A stretch of 64,000 bases of DNA, taken from Pseudobdellovibrionaceae bacterium. Its GTDB lineage: Bacteria; Bdellovibrionota; Bdellovibrionia; Bdellovibrionales; Bdellovibrionaceae. A program made the position numbers and the translations under genes. The DNA is taken from the NCBI GenBank assembly GCA_947449255.1, contig CANFQX010000010.1, positions 1 through 64,000 on the forward strand. Direction: 5' to 3'. This document shows positions 35,044-44,449 of the stretch, one piece after another. The notes under the pieces were generated by a model. The model saw only the letters and a program-made list of their open reading frames with translations, made no database searches and had not been told where the DNA came from. The first letter of the stretch is position 1. Each line of letters begins with the position of its first letter.

Positions 35044-36630
35044 ATGAAAAGTATCCTGTGGTTGAATGTGTTTTTGTCATGTTGTGTGGTCTATGGGTCT
35101 TCACCCTTTGAAAACATGAGTGAGATTAAAAAATCATTGGGCTTTTCAAAATTTTATTCTCGCGAAAATTCAGGAAGGCGGCTCAAAGTCGCCGTTCTTG
35201 ATAAGGGATTTTACGGCTATGAAAAAGAAATTGGAAATTCTCTTCCCGCCAACACTCACTACTTTCCCGGTCCTGTAACCAATCCAGATAATATTAAAGT
35301 TGAGCACGGTCTTCGTATGGCTCAAATCCTGACTTCAATGATGACTGACGATCTTAAATCAAAGCAGTGGATCCCTGAACTCACACTCTATAATGTTTTT
35401 GGCTTTTCAAATTTCAAAGCCGCCGTTGATGACCTTATTGCCAACCAATTTGATCTTGTTCTTTATTCTGAGGTTTGGGAATATGGTGGAAACCACGATG
35501 GCGCTGGCTTTATCAACAATCAAGTCAATCGCGCCACTAGCAGCGGCATCACATGGGTCAATGCTGCAGGAAACTTTGCGCTGACTTCTTACAACTCGGC
35601 CATAAAAACAATCACTGACGATTGGGTTCAGCTTCCCGACCAAAACAAGGGCTTAACTATTCGCTGTGAAAGCAAAAAAGACAAATGTCCTGTCAAAATT
35701 GTTCTTTCTTGGAATGATTTTAAAGATGATGTCGAGCTAGGCACAAATAAGGATCTCGATTTAGCCCTGACGGATGATTTATTAAATATTGTGGAAACAA
35801 GCTCTTTAAAGCAATCCAACGACGCCAAAGAAAATCGCCCCGGTTATTCTAAATATCCGCGCGAGATCATCTCTGCTGAATTAAAAAAAGGGACCTATTT
35901 AATACGCGTAAAAAATCGCTCAAAAAACTTTGAGGATCAAGACCGTCTTCGCATCACAATCGACGGCGATAGCATCGTCATGCCATCACACTCTAAGGAT
36001 GAGACAATCCTTAACCCCGCGGACAATAAAACTGCGATCACTGTTGGCGCATCTGATTCAGATCGATCTTCATCTTCGCTCACTTTGGGAAAACCAGATC
36101 TTTTATCTCCTTCATCGATTAAGCTCTCCGATGACACTGAATTTAGGGGGAGTTCTAATTCAGCTGCGATAGTTGCAGCGGGCCTTGGTCTGTTAAAATC
36201 GGAAGATCCAAAACTGACTCGAAAAGAATTAATCAAGGCTGTAAACCTTCAAGTTGAGGATTCAGATCAGCGCGGACTGAGTCTTAATTTCTTAGGGTTT
36301 TGGCCAACCGGCCCAGGCTGCTTTGTCGATATGAATATAAATCCTCCTCCAGAGTTTCTCCGTGAGGTTATCGCTAAAGGCGGAGTGCTCGTGGAAACAT
36401 CGGCAGCTGGCCGAGTGATGGTTCCTTTTGATCCGATCAAAATGGCGACCTATTTAAACCGAGTGTTCATCAACGATATGATCGTGGCTCTTCCTCAGGG
36501 GGGATATGCAGTGTATCCTCGCAACAGTATGGTTCCACAAGGTGCAACGGAAATTTTCCAAAGACCACTTGAGGCAGGCCTTTGTAAAATACAGCCAAAA
36601 ACAGGAAATGGAAAAAACTTTCATTTGTAG
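35044..36630 (+). CDS. Exported subtilisin-like serine protease
   Basis: A 528-residue S8 family peptidase. Signal peptide about 1-19. Catalytic Asp53 (VAVLDKGF), His88 (VEHGLRMA), oxyanion Asn177 (NAAGN) and Ser371 (RGSSNSAA, equal to GTSMAAP). Between Asn177 and Ser371 is an inserted, strand-rich domain of about 110 residues (roughly 195-308) that resembles a PPC-type beta domain. The C-terminal 120 residues are a further domain with Cys (GPGCFVD, GLCKIQ). No obvious propeptide. Secreted proteases fit a predatory or scavenging lifestyle (inference). Confidence 0.88.
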   Translation: MKSILWLNVFLSCCVVYGSSPFENMSEIKKSLGFSKFYSRENSGRRLKVAVLDKGFYGYEKEIGNSLPANTHYFPGPVTNPDNIKVEHGLRMAQILTSMMTDDLKSKQWIPELTLYNVFGFSNFKAAVDDLIANQFDLVLYSEVWEYGGNHDGAGFINNQVNRATSSGITWVNAAGNFALTSYNSAIKTITDDWVQLPDQNKGLTIRCESKKDKCPVKIVLSWNDFKDDVELGTNKDLDLALTDDLLNIVETSSLKQSNDAKENRPGYSKYPREIISAELKKGTYLIRVKNRSKNFEDQDRLRITIDGDSIVMPSHSKDETILNPADNKTAITVGASDSDRSSSSLTLGKPDLLSPSSIKLSDDTEFRGSSNSAAIVAAGLGLLKSEDPKLTRKELIKAVNLQVEDSDQRGLSLNFLGFWPTGPGCFVDMNINPPPEFLREVIAKGGVLVETSAAGRVMVPFDPIKMATYLNRVFINDMIVALPQGGYAVYPRNSMVPQGATEIFQRPLEAGLCKIQPKTGNGKNFHL

Positions 36631-36674
36631 GCAAAAGCCTTTTGAATTGAAATCTACAGGAATGCCTCTTAAAC

Positions 36675-36828
36675 GGGCCACTTAAATTGTTGATCAGTGC
36701 AGCCTGTGTTTATATTTTGGCCTCAAGCGCACGATGCGCTTGAGGAAGGCTGCACAGGATGGCCAGACGATCTGAAACCGAGAGCAGCTGTAAAAAAAGT
36801 TGTGCTATCAACAATTTAAGAGGCCACT
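36675..36828 (+). repeat. 151-bp palindrome-ended repeat, copy B
   Basis: Same element as 574-724: end repeats GGGCCACTTAAATTGTTGAT and the complementary ATCAACAATTTAAGAGGCC, an identical central hairpin and an identical following segment. An extra pairing GTGCAGCC/GGCTGCAC encloses the hairpin. Its right end is 11 bp from the mvaK1 stop codon (minus strand) and its left end is 44 bp after the subtilase stop, so it sits between convergent genes. Confidence 0.85.
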
Positions 36829-36839
36829 TTGAAGACCCC

Positions 36840-37754
36840 TTAACAGGGAATCAATGTCTCCAGAAGACTCTCTGCTGGAGGCGTTTCCCACAAGGATAAA
36901 ACATAGCCTCCACCTCCAGATCCGGTGGGCTTAACGGCCAAGGCACCTTGATCTCTAAGCCACTGTATATGTCGCGCGGTCAGTCCTTCATTCAAATTCC
37001 ACTTTTCAAAACATTGACCAGCAAGGTTGATGGCCTCAGCCAAGATTTTTAATCTTTCAGCAGGTGAATTCGAGAAATGGCTGTCGATCAATGAGCTTTC
37101 AGCTAGGGCCACAGCCTGTGACATTTGCTGATCAATTCCAGCACCTAAACCGGGATCCCGAGCGATCAGGTCTTTAACCTTACGAACAGCATCCACGGTC
37201 ACACCACGCTCACCGGTATAGGATATATACCAATGCGGCTGCCAAGAGGTGTTCAATGGCAATCGCGCACCGTCTCTGATAAAACGCAACCCCTCACCAG
37301 AAAGAGCGACCGCTATATCAACACCACTGCTTTCACCGTGAAATAAATTTTCCAACGACCGAGCAAATTCATAATATTCAAATTCAGCAAAATGCCCCAA
37401 AAAGCCCAGCCAGCGGGTCACTGCCACACAGAGAGCTGCAGAAGCTCCCATTCCAGCACCGACGGGAATTGACGATGTGATGAGGACCTTCCCTTGTAAA
37501 TCAGAACGAGGAATGTTTTTCATCTCACAGGCTTTTTCAAGGACTCCCCAAAATAGCAGCTGCAATTCAGAGCCGTGATCGCCAGCTAAATTTAATTCAA
37601 GTGCCCCTGGGGATTGAATAAAACGCAAATCCAAAAATCGTGAACGAATTGGAAAGACTAAGGCCGGCACTCCGCGCAGGACGGCGTGCTCTCCAGCTAA
37701 AATCCATTTGCCGTAGGATCTACAAGAAAAATCACCAGAAATATCAATGGACAT
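36840..37754 (-). CDS. mvaK1: Mevalonate kinase
   Basis: A 304-residue GHMP kinase phosphorylating mevalonate. N-terminal YGKWILAGEHAVLRG, central PVGAGMGASAALCVA (ATP loop) and C-terminal KPTGSGGGGYVL are the three GHMP motifs, and the EHAV/HGESSG patterns match mevalonate kinases. It overlaps the mvaD end by 11 bp and is the last gene of the mevalonate cluster, followed immediately by repeat copy B. Confidence 0.88.
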   Translation of the reverse strand: MSIDISGDFSCRSYGKWILAGEHAVLRGVPALVFPIRSRFLDLRFIQSPGALELNLAGDHGSELQLLFWGVLEKACEMKNIPRSDLQGKVLITSSIPVGAGMGASAALCVAVTRWLGFLGHFAEFEYYEFARSLENLFHGESSGVDIAVALSGEGLRFIRDGARLPLNTSWQPHWYISYTGERGVTVDAVRKVKDLIARDPGLGAGIDQQMSQAVALAESSLIDSHFSNSPAERLKILAEAINLAGQCFEKWNLNEGLTARHIQWLRDQGALAVKPTGSGGGGYVLSLWETPPAESLLETLIPC

Positions 37755-38724
37755 CGTGCTTCACACCTTCAAAGGCCAAGACTTTATATTTTGCAGCGAA
37801 ATGTTCTCGGTAATCGGCAAAGGACTTTTTTTGATCCTGTCTAAATAGCATGTGCACATTTGCCCCAGCATCCATGGTGACAAGGGGGCCATCTTGCCAT
37901 TTGGTCCAAAAATTTTGACAATCCTCAAGAACTTGCTTCGAGTCTGCAGTCATATAGGAAAAAGACGGTGTGCTGGTTTCAAAAAGTCGGTGCATATCAA
38001 CAAACTCATCCCACACAATTTGCCGGGCTAGGTGCCAGTCATTAAATCTGAGCGCATTGACTAGATCTTTAAGTCTAATTTCTGCTCGTTCTGGGCGTCC
38101 TTCAAAACGTGGACTTGTGGTGACAAGCTTATGAGCTTCAGAGCTTGATATTTGTTTTTTAGAGTCCTCGACCACAACAACAATATGATGCATGTCTGTC
38201 AGCTCCAAGCCCATCGGCTCAGCATATTCATGTTGCCACAAAGCCCATGGTCCAAACAATGAACGACAAGAGGATCCTGATCCCTGCCTGGATAACTCCG
38301 ATAAAGTTTTTTTATCTGTCCCCCAAATCTGAGGATTCATATTTTGAAACACTTCAGCTGCAGCCAGAGTCAAAGCTGCAAAGCTTGAAGCTGAGCTTGC
38401 TAAACCACAATCTGAGGGGAAATTGTTGGCCGATTCAATAAGAAATGTGGCGTTTATATTCCACTTCTCTTTGAGATTTGAAAAATGCTTTAAAAAGCGA
38501 AGTTTTCCTCTTTCAGAAAGATCTAAATGTTCAAGGTCCGGTCGCACAAGGGGCTTCCACTGATCTTCACCCTGATCAATTTGAGTTAAGCGCACAAAAG
38601 TTTTTAAGTTTTCCAAAGTGTAAGACAAAGAGCTGTTCGTTGGTTTATTTCCAGAACCTTCGATTTTCCCCATGTATTTGATCAAAGCAATATTGCTTGG
38701 TGCTGAAACCAGAACGGGATTCAT
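37744..38724 (-). CDS. mvaD: Diphosphomevalonate decarboxylase
   Basis: A 326-residue GHMP-superfamily enzyme converting mevalonate diphosphate to isopentenyl diphosphate with ATP use and CO2 release. NIALIKYMGK at the N-terminus, DCGLASSASSFAAL and RQGSGSSCRSLFG are characteristic, as is VTMDAGANVHML near the C-terminus. It overlaps mvaK2 by four bases (ATGA) and mvaK1 by 11 bp. Confidence 0.95.
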   Translation of the reverse strand: MNPVLVSAPSNIALIKYMGKIEGSGNKPTNSSLSYTLENLKTFVRLTQIDQGEDQWKPLVRPDLEHLDLSERGKLRFLKHFSNLKEKWNINATFLIESANNFPSDCGLASSASSFAALTLAAAEVFQNMNPQIWGTDKKTLSELSRQGSGSSCRSLFGPWALWQHEYAEPMGLELTDMHHIVVVVEDSKKQISSSEAHKLVTTSPRFEGRPERAEIRLKDLVNALRFNDWHLARQIVWDEFVDMHRLFETSTPSFSYMTADSKQVLEDCQNFWTKWQDGPLVTMDAGANVHMLFRQDQKKSFADYREHFAAKYKVLAFEGVKHDVH

Positions 38725-39626
38725 AGATTCTCCTTCATGCGCATTTGCAATCCTGACGAAATATCTTTGTGAGAGGCAATAATATCAAGTTGATGGTCTT
38801 GGCAATATTTTTTTAAGCTTGAAGATTCTCCGCGGGTGACAACGGCAAGCAAAACATCAGATCCCAAAGCCCCACAACCCTTAGCGGCTTTAACGCCGTC
38901 AAGGCCTTTGAGGTCTTTCAAAATTCTTAATGAATTCTCACAGGTGAAACCAAGAACTTTTAAATTTAACGCGTAAGAATTCACGGCCTCAATAAACAAT
39001 TCGCTTTGCTGAGTTTCAAAGGATCGCTTAGCTAAGTTGTAGCTCTTTTCTAATTCCGAAGCATCAAAGGTCTGCAAAGTTCGCAGATGCTCATGAGTCG
39101 CAATTTTATGGCCCGTGTGAATTAAATAAAACTCAAGATCCATAAATGGCCAACTTGAAACTGATAAGAAACTGATTCTTTTTTCAAAAAATGTGAGCGA
39201 GCCCTTCAGCTGAGCAATCAAGTCAGCTCCACTCGGCGGTAAACCTGTTCCGTCCCAGGCCACTTGGACGTAGGCCTCTAGAAGATGCTTATAATCAAAT
39301 AATTTTTCCATTTCATGTTGGTGCACATCCTTATGAAGCCATAATGAATACACCGCCAGAAACTGAGCTGTTGAGGCCCCAAAGCCACCCTTTCCAGCAA
39401 AGGGATCCTGAAAATTTAAATCGTATTTTTTAAAAAATTCGTATTTATCAGTGATAAATTTGCCAGCCGGTGAATCTGAATGGATATTCTCTGTTTTTCC
39501 TGATCCCAATTGCGCTGAGATCTGAAAACAGGGTTCAGTGAGAGCCACCAAAGTGGGCCCTCCTTGAAGAGCCAAGTACTCACCTAATAAAAAAGTTTTG
39601 CCTGGTATAGTAAAAAGGACTGCCAA
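38721..39626 (-). CDS. mvaK2: Phosphomevalonate kinase-like GHMP kinase
   Basis: A 301-residue GHMP kinase. PGKTFLLGEYLALQGG is motif 1, KGGFGASTAQFLA motif 2 and AAKGCGALGSDVLL motif 3. In the cluster with mevalonate kinase and the decarboxylase, phosphomevalonate kinase is the missing step, so this role follows from context. The protein is shorter than many bacterial members. Overlap with mvaD is ATGA; 61 bp separate it from mvaA. Confidence 0.8.
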   Translation of the reverse strand: MAVLFTIPGKTFLLGEYLALQGGPTLVALTEPCFQISAQLGSGKTENIHSDSPAGKFITDKYEFFKKYDLNFQDPFAGKGGFGASTAQFLAVYSLWLHKDVHQHEMEKLFDYKHLLEAYVQVAWDGTGLPPSGADLIAQLKGSLTFFEKRISFLSVSSWPFMDLEFYLIHTGHKIATHEHLRTLQTFDASELEKSYNLAKRSFETQQSELFIEAVNSYALNLKVLGFTCENSLRILKDLKGLDGVKAAKGCGALGSDVLLAVVTRGESSSLKKYCQDHQLDIIASHKDISSGLQMRMKENL

Positions 39627-39687
39627 GTGAGCTCCAACATATTTGTACTATAATGTGAAATTTTTAGGACTTATAGTAAAGCCCTTG

Positions 39688-41001
39688 CTAGGATGAGTGA
39701 TGAACCGACGAAGCCGAAGTTTTATTCGCACGGAGTTCTTTCAAGACATCAATAGCATTACTTAATGAAATTCTTTTTCGAATCGATAAAATTTCTTCTA
39801 ATTTTTTTTGCACCATGGGAATTTCAGTTTCTTCAGCACCAGCACCCAAAGCCAAATTTTTAGTGTGCAGTTTCATATGACCTTCGATAATTCCGACAGT
39901 TGTTAGGGCTTTTAAAGCTCCTAAATTCTGTACCAGCCCGACGGCTGCGGCGACTCTTGAAAGTTCATTGGCTGAGTTTGCACCGATCATCTTCATACAC
40001 ATCATTGCCGTAGGATGAAGCGCTGTTACACCACCTACAGTTCCAACTACCAGCGGCGCCTCAAAGACTCCTGTGAGGCCTCCTTGATCGCGGTACCAGC
40101 GAGTGATAGAACGGTACTGACCATCGCGGCAAGCATAGGCATGAATCCCGGCTTCGACGGCACGCCAGTCATTTCCTGTCGCCACCAGAATCGGATCAAT
40201 GCCGTTGAGAACACCTTTGTTATTTGTGGCTGCACGATAAGGATCTTGTTTTGCAAACAACGAAGCTTCCTCGATTTTTTCTGCTAAATCTGGATCAATT
40301 TTATTGATGTGCACAACCGCTCTAGTGATTTTCGTATCCACTAGATTTGATAAAATGCACATTGTGACCTTTTCCCCAGTGATCTGCTCGATGGGCTCTT
40401 TCAGGAATTCACAAACTTGATTCATGATATTAGCACCCATCGCATCACAGGGATCCATCAGCACATGAATCACAGCCATATCTGTGCCATCACCTCGGGG
40501 AACACGACGAACGTGAATATCACGCACGCCTCCCCCGCGACGAACCAATCCAAAGGCCACTTCACGATTTGAAACTTCAATCAGATATTTTTTTTGCAAA
40601 AGAATCTTTTTTTCAAAATCAGCATAGTCTTTGATTTTAGCACATTGAATCTGGCCAATGATTTCATTCCCAATAACTTCAGTGGTGATGGAACCTGATT
40701 CACGTATCCATTTTGCACTTTTACAAACGGCAGCAACAATCGAAGTTTCCTCGACAGCCATTGGAATCGCATAATCTTTGCCATCAATTCGAAAGTTTGT
40801 AGCAACACCCAAAGGCATTTGAAAATAACCAATCACATTTTCGATGAATTTTTCGCCGAGCGAGGTGTCTCGCAATCCGCCCTTAGCAAGATACTCCAGA
40901 TCAGATTCCTGGAGGACACCCACATCTTTCAAGGCTTTTAAGCGATCTTCACGAGACAATTTTGAAAAACCTTTAAAGATGTCCTGAAGTTGCTTTTTCA
41001 T
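39688..41001 (-). CDS. mvaA: Hydroxymethylglutaryl-CoA reductase
   Basis: A 437-residue HMG-CoA reductase. ENVIGYFQMPLGVA, DAMGANIMNQVCE (catalytic loop) and GTVGGVTALHP are conserved; the length and lack of a membrane anchor fit the soluble class II enzymes of bacteria. In this gene order it should act in the biosynthetic direction, making mevalonate. The ATG at 41001 overlaps the fni stop (ATGA), and the preceding in-frame codons lie inside fni, so this start was chosen. Confidence 0.95.
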   Translation of the reverse strand: MKKQLQDIFKGFSKLSREDRLKALKDVGVLQESDLEYLAKGGLRDTSLGEKFIENVIGYFQMPLGVATNFRIDGKDYAIPMAVEETSIVAAVCKSAKWIRESGSITTEVIGNEIIGQIQCAKIKDYADFEKKILLQKKYLIEVSNREVAFGLVRRGGGVRDIHVRRVPRGDGTDMAVIHVLMDPCDAMGANIMNQVCEFLKEPIEQITGEKVTMCILSNLVDTKITRAVVHINKIDPDLAEKIEEASLFAKQDPYRAATNNKGVLNGIDPILVATGNDWRAVEAGIHAYACRDGQYRSITRWYRDQGGLTGVFEAPLVVGTVGGVTALHPTAMMCMKMIGANSANELSRVAAAVGLVQNLGALKALTTVGIIEGHMKLHTKNLALGAGAEETEIPMVQKKLEEILSIRKRISLSNAIDVLKELRANKTSASSVHHSS

Positions 41002-42137
41002 AAATTCACCTTCGTCATATTGAGATCCTGAAGCTTTTCTGAACCCGTGCAAAACATTGTAATTTTCAATTCAGCTTCAAGTCTATTCAATAAAATTTCT
41101 AGCTGCTCATCGGCTTTGTCCGCAGCAAAGACTTGATCATTTTGTATTATCGCCTCAAGAAAAGGTTTTGCAAGCCCCACTTTTTTGGCTCCCAGAGCGA
41201 GCAACTTTCCGACATCCAACCCAGTGCGCACTCCACCAGAAGCCCAAACTTCATAGGAAACCTGAGCAGCCCTTGCATTCAGCATGGATTGCAGGGTGCT
41301 GACACCCCAATTTTGAAAAGTTTGTGCAATCTGATAAGATAACTCTTCAGGCTGCGAGCGATAGCCTTCAACTCGCCCCCAATGAGTTCCACCTTTTCCG
41401 GCAAGGTCCACCGCGAAAACACCCGTGGCTTGAAGTCGCTTCAATGTTTGCTCGGAAAATCCACAACCCACTTCCTTCACAATAACAGGCATCCCCACAG
41501 ACTTAACTAAATCTGAAATCGCCCGAAGACTGTCTTTAAAGGAGGGCGTGCCTTCTGGCTGCAAGACTTCTTGCAATGAGTTGACATGAACAAACAATCC
41601 CAAGGCCTGTGTGGCTTCGAGCAATTTTAATATCTTTGCCAGCGGGGCTTTAATCAATTGAGTGATCCCAATGTTTCCAATAAGGAGTGCCCGAGGGGCC
41701 TGTTTGCGCACCTGAGTCCACTCTTTAGAAACACTCGAATCATCCAATTCACGACGCTGTGACCCCACGCCCATTAAGATCTGACGACGATCACTCAGAC
41801 GAGCCAAAGCTTCATTAATTTGCTGACCATTTTTATGACCTGCGGTCATCGATGAAATAAAAAGCGGAGATGACAATTGAACTGGCAATGATCTGCCAAA
41901 AAAGAAAGAGGTCGAAATATCGACCTCTTTAAAATCTAAATCAGGGAGAGCCTCATGAATCAATTCAACAGAATCCAAACCACTTTGCCCAAAGGTCTGT
42001 GACCTTTTATCGAGCGCAATCCGTATATGATCGCGCTTTCTTGCTTCAAACTGAGTGCTAGATTCTGATTCAACATCAATTTCAGCAATCAGTTTTGTTC
42101 TGGGATTATTTATGGATTCTTTTTTGAATTCTGACAT
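40998..42137 (-). CDS. fni: Type 2 isopentenyl-diphosphate isomerase
   Basis: A 379-residue FMN- and NADPH-dependent isomerase interconverting IPP and DMAPP. RKRDHIRIAL (33-42), SSMTAGH (95-101), GVGSQR (123-128), GKGGTHWGRVE and ASGGVRTGLDVGK are conserved segments. The start MSEFKK at 42137 was chosen since upstream in-frame sequence overlaps rplT; an AGGAG site lies 12 bases upstream, a little far. It is the first mevalonate-cluster gene, 31 bp after rplT. Confidence 0.95.
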   Translation of the reverse strand: MSEFKKESINNPRTKLIAEIDVESESSTQFEARKRDHIRIALDKRSQTFGQSGLDSVELIHEALPDLDFKEVDISTSFFFGRSLPVQLSSPLFISSMTAGHKNGQQINEALARLSDRRQILMGVGSQRRELDDSSVSKEWTQVRKQAPRALLIGNIGITQLIKAPLAKILKLLEATQALGLFVHVNSLQEVLQPEGTPSFKDSLRAISDLVKSVGMPVIVKEVGCGFSEQTLKRLQATGVFAVDLAGKGGTHWGRVEGYRSQPEELSYQIAQTFQNWGVSTLQSMLNARAAQVSYEVWASGGVRTGLDVGKLLALGAKKVGLAKPFLEAIIQNDQVFAADKADEQLEILLNRLEAELKITMFCTGSEKLQDLNMTKVNL

Positions 42138-42168
42138 AGGCCCGCTAGCTCCTCTTACGGGCTTAAGC

Positions 42169-42516
42169 CTAAGCCAAAGCGTGTTTGCAAAGAGCTGTGA
42201 AGCCCGCTGCATCTGTAATAGCCAAGTTAGACAATACTTTTCTGTCTACTTGGATGCCAGCTTTAATCAAGCCACCAATCAAACGAGAATATGTAGTCCC
42301 ATTCAAACGAGCCGCTGCATTGATACGTTGATTCCACAAAGTACGGAAATCACGTTTTTTAGCTTTGCGATCGCGATACGCATAAGCCATTGCACGGTCA
42401 TTTTTTTCTACCGCATGGATATATGAACGGCTGCCCGCTGCATAATAACCTTTTGCTCTTTTTAGAACTTTTTTATGACGAGCACGATTTGTTTTACCAC
42501 TTTTTACACGAGCCAT
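42169..42516 (-). CDS. rplT: Ribosomal protein L20
   Basis: A 115-residue basic protein, standard L20 length and sequence: RHKKVLKRAKGYYAAGSRSY and LWNQRINAAARLNGTTYS are typical. L20 binds 23S rRNA early in 50S assembly and, in several bacteria, represses its own operon. It is 79 bp downstream of rpmI and 31 bp upstream of fni. Confidence 0.98.
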   Translation of the reverse strand: MARVKSGKTNRARHKKVLKRAKGYYAAGSRSYIHAVEKNDRAMAYAYRDRKAKKRDFRTLWNQRINAAARLNGTTYSRLIGGLIKAGIQVDRKVLSNLAITDAAGFTALCKHALA

Positions 42517-42595
42517 TTTCTACCTCAGACAATTAAACAATCCTGCTGAAACAATCAGAAGGATATGAGAATTTATTTTAGAACTTAATAATAAA

Positions 42596-42787
42596 CTAGA
42601 ATACCAAGCAACGTCTTACTTGCAGCAGATTTGCATCTTCTACGTAGGATGTTTTACCAAGTTGTCGTTTAGTCTTAGAGCTCATGTGTGAGTTCAAATG
42701 ACGCATGCGTGTGCTTTTTTTCTTAACTTTTCCGCTTGAAAGAACTTTCAAACGTTTCTTAGCGCCAGAATGTGTGCGCATTTTCAT
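42596..42787 (-). CDS. rpmI: Ribosomal protein L35
   Basis: A 63-residue basic protein of normal L35 size with the KMRTHSGAKKRLKVLSSGKVK start. It precedes rplT. infC, which precedes rpmI in many bacteria, is here about 10.3 kb away. An AGAAGG ribosome-binding site supports the ATG. Confidence 0.97.
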   Translation of the reverse strand: MKMRTHSGAKKRLKVLSSGKVKKKSTRMRHLNSHMSSKTKRQLGKTSYVEDANLLQVRRCLVF

Positions 42788-42807
42788 AATAGTTACCTTC
42801 TACCGGT

Positions 42808-42876
42808 AAGGCGTCTATCCCGAGGGGGAAAGCTCTTAGTCATTGCCTTAGACAGTGCTATTAATGGACTCACTGT
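42808..42876 (-). promoter_or_regulatory. Structured leader upstream of rpmI-rplT
   Basis: Two hairpins lie in the region before rpmI: an outer pairing AAGGC/GCCTT spanning 42808-42849 (just before the ribosome-binding site) and ACAGTG/CACTGT at 42852-42876. Such leaders upstream of L20 operons are L20-binding autoregulatory elements in other bacteria. No specific leader family is confirmed by eye. Confidence 0.4.
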
Positions 42877-43099
42877 TTTAGGTCGAAGGAAGCAGAAAAT
42901 CAAGCTTTTTAAGGGCTTAGCTTGAGTCCTTCTGCAAATAACTTTATTAAAAACCCCGGAAGTTTATTTTTCTTAGCAATTCCAGACACTTAAACAATGC
43001 AAATGAAAGAAAAAATTATTGCTGCACCCAAAAGCCTTCCTAAGAAGTCGGCTCTCAAATTCAATTATCTTAGGATTAAATAATTCAGAAAAGGCCCAA

Positions 43100-44449
43100 T
43101 TAATAGGCATAATAAGGCCACGTCGTGCCTGTATCTACTCCATTTATTGTTGCACTTTTGCCTTTGATTCCTGTGTAAATGGTTCTGCCAAAAAAGAAAG
43201 GCAAGCCCCAATCGAAGGTCGCCGTCAGCATCTCTCCTCCCAAATTTGAATAAGCATAGTTTTGACTTACAAAAACTTGTTCCGCATTTATTATCTGGAA
43301 GGATACGGCTTTTGTTGAACCACCCGTGTAGGCCACCTGAGTCGCAGTTAAATTCAATGCCTTTGTTGGGCAAAACCAGTTAGAACAGGTTGGATTTTGG
43401 GATGTCGCGGGAAAAAAAAGTCCATTTGAACCACTGTCAATAAAGGAATTTAATGTCCTGCCAGCGTAAGTGGTCGTCAAATAGCCACTTTCATTCGTTT
43501 TAAAAACTGTTGCTGTTGCGCCCGGAGTATTATTGGGCCTAGTGCCTACACCAAAAACTAAATAACCCAAGGCCGTAGCAGCGCCCGTCGAAGGAATACT
43601 TGGCAAAATCAGGGCCGACCCATTGCTGTCATCTATATTGTCTGACGTTGACAACACGGTCATTGCAGCAACTGGATTTTGAACTTGCAACCCCAATGCA
43701 ACAGTGTCGGAGATGCAAACGGATGATGAACTATCACAGGTAAAATATAACTTAGAAGCTGGACTTGACTCGCAGGAACTGCCGCAATCACGATCCAAAA
43801 CACCGACGCCCAAAATTCCATTGTAACCTGCAAGGGTTGGATCGTTTTCAGCCCCATCGCAGGCTGATGAAGCCGGCGTGCTTCCACTGGCAGGAATCGT
43901 GGGTATGATCGCATAATTCGCATCAATGACTTGAACATTCACCCCAAAAACAGTCTCTCCACCAAGCTTAAGATCTGCCGATTTAACGGGACCCCACTGT
44001 GCAGTCCCGTCGGCGTAATTTGTACATTTAGCCACATTTTTTCCACCCGCTGTTGTCATCTGATTCAGTGTCAACCCAGATATGAGCGATCCAAAAATAC
44101 GCAAGCCGCTGCTACCAGTATCTAATAGGACCCGATCAATAGTCCGACAAACCTCAGCCCCCGTACCCGCAGTCCCAGGATTGCAAATTGTCAATGTGAC
44201 GACAGGTTCATTCAAATAACCTAGAGTATTAACCTCGACTGGCAAAATATTATTCCCCGTCATTGACGGAACCACTGCCGCCATCCCCGTGGGAAAAGGA
44301 TCAACGAGCCCAGAGCTGCTTGCCACATCATTCTGATTGCAGGCGGGGACTATAACCAAACAAGATAGAACTAGAACTAAATTCAGCAATCCACCCTTGG
44401 CTGCATTAGTCAGACCCTCTTTTTTAAGCATATTCATTAATCTCTTCAT
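43100..44449 (-). CDS. DUF3443-family protein, pepsin-like aspartate signature
   Basis: A 449-residue exported lipoprotein candidate: hydrophobic segment ending VPAC (Cys37). Two repeated motifs, LLDTGSSGLRIF (Asp110) and FIDSGSNGLFF (Asp338), match the catalytic Asp-Thr/Ser-Gly pairs of pepsin-like aspartic proteases. About ten Cys lie between them. The order and the DUF2844 partner immediately upstream identify DUF3443, known mainly from Burkholderiales and related bacteria. Whether it is proteolytic is untested. It overlaps the DUF2844 gene by ATGA. Confidence 0.85.
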   Translation of the reverse strand: MKRLMNMLKKEGLTNAAKGGLLNLVLVLSCLVIVPACNQNDVASSSGLVDPFPTGMAAVVPSMTGNNILPVEVNTLGYLNEPVVTLTICNPGTAGTGAEVCRTIDRVLLDTGSSGLRIFGSLISGLTLNQMTTAGGKNVAKCTNYADGTAQWGPVKSADLKLGGETVFGVNVQVIDANYAIIPTIPASGSTPASSACDGAENDPTLAGYNGILGVGVLDRDCGSSCESSPASKLYFTCDSSSSVCISDTVALGLQVQNPVAAMTVLSTSDNIDDSNGSALILPSIPSTGAATALGYLVFGVGTRPNNTPGATATVFKTNESGYLTTTYAGRTLNSFIDSGSNGLFFPATSQNPTCSNWFCPTKALNLTATQVAYTGGSTKAVSFQIINAEQVFVSQNYAYSNLGGEMLTATFDWGLPFFFGRTIYTGIKGKSATINGVDTGTTWPYYAY

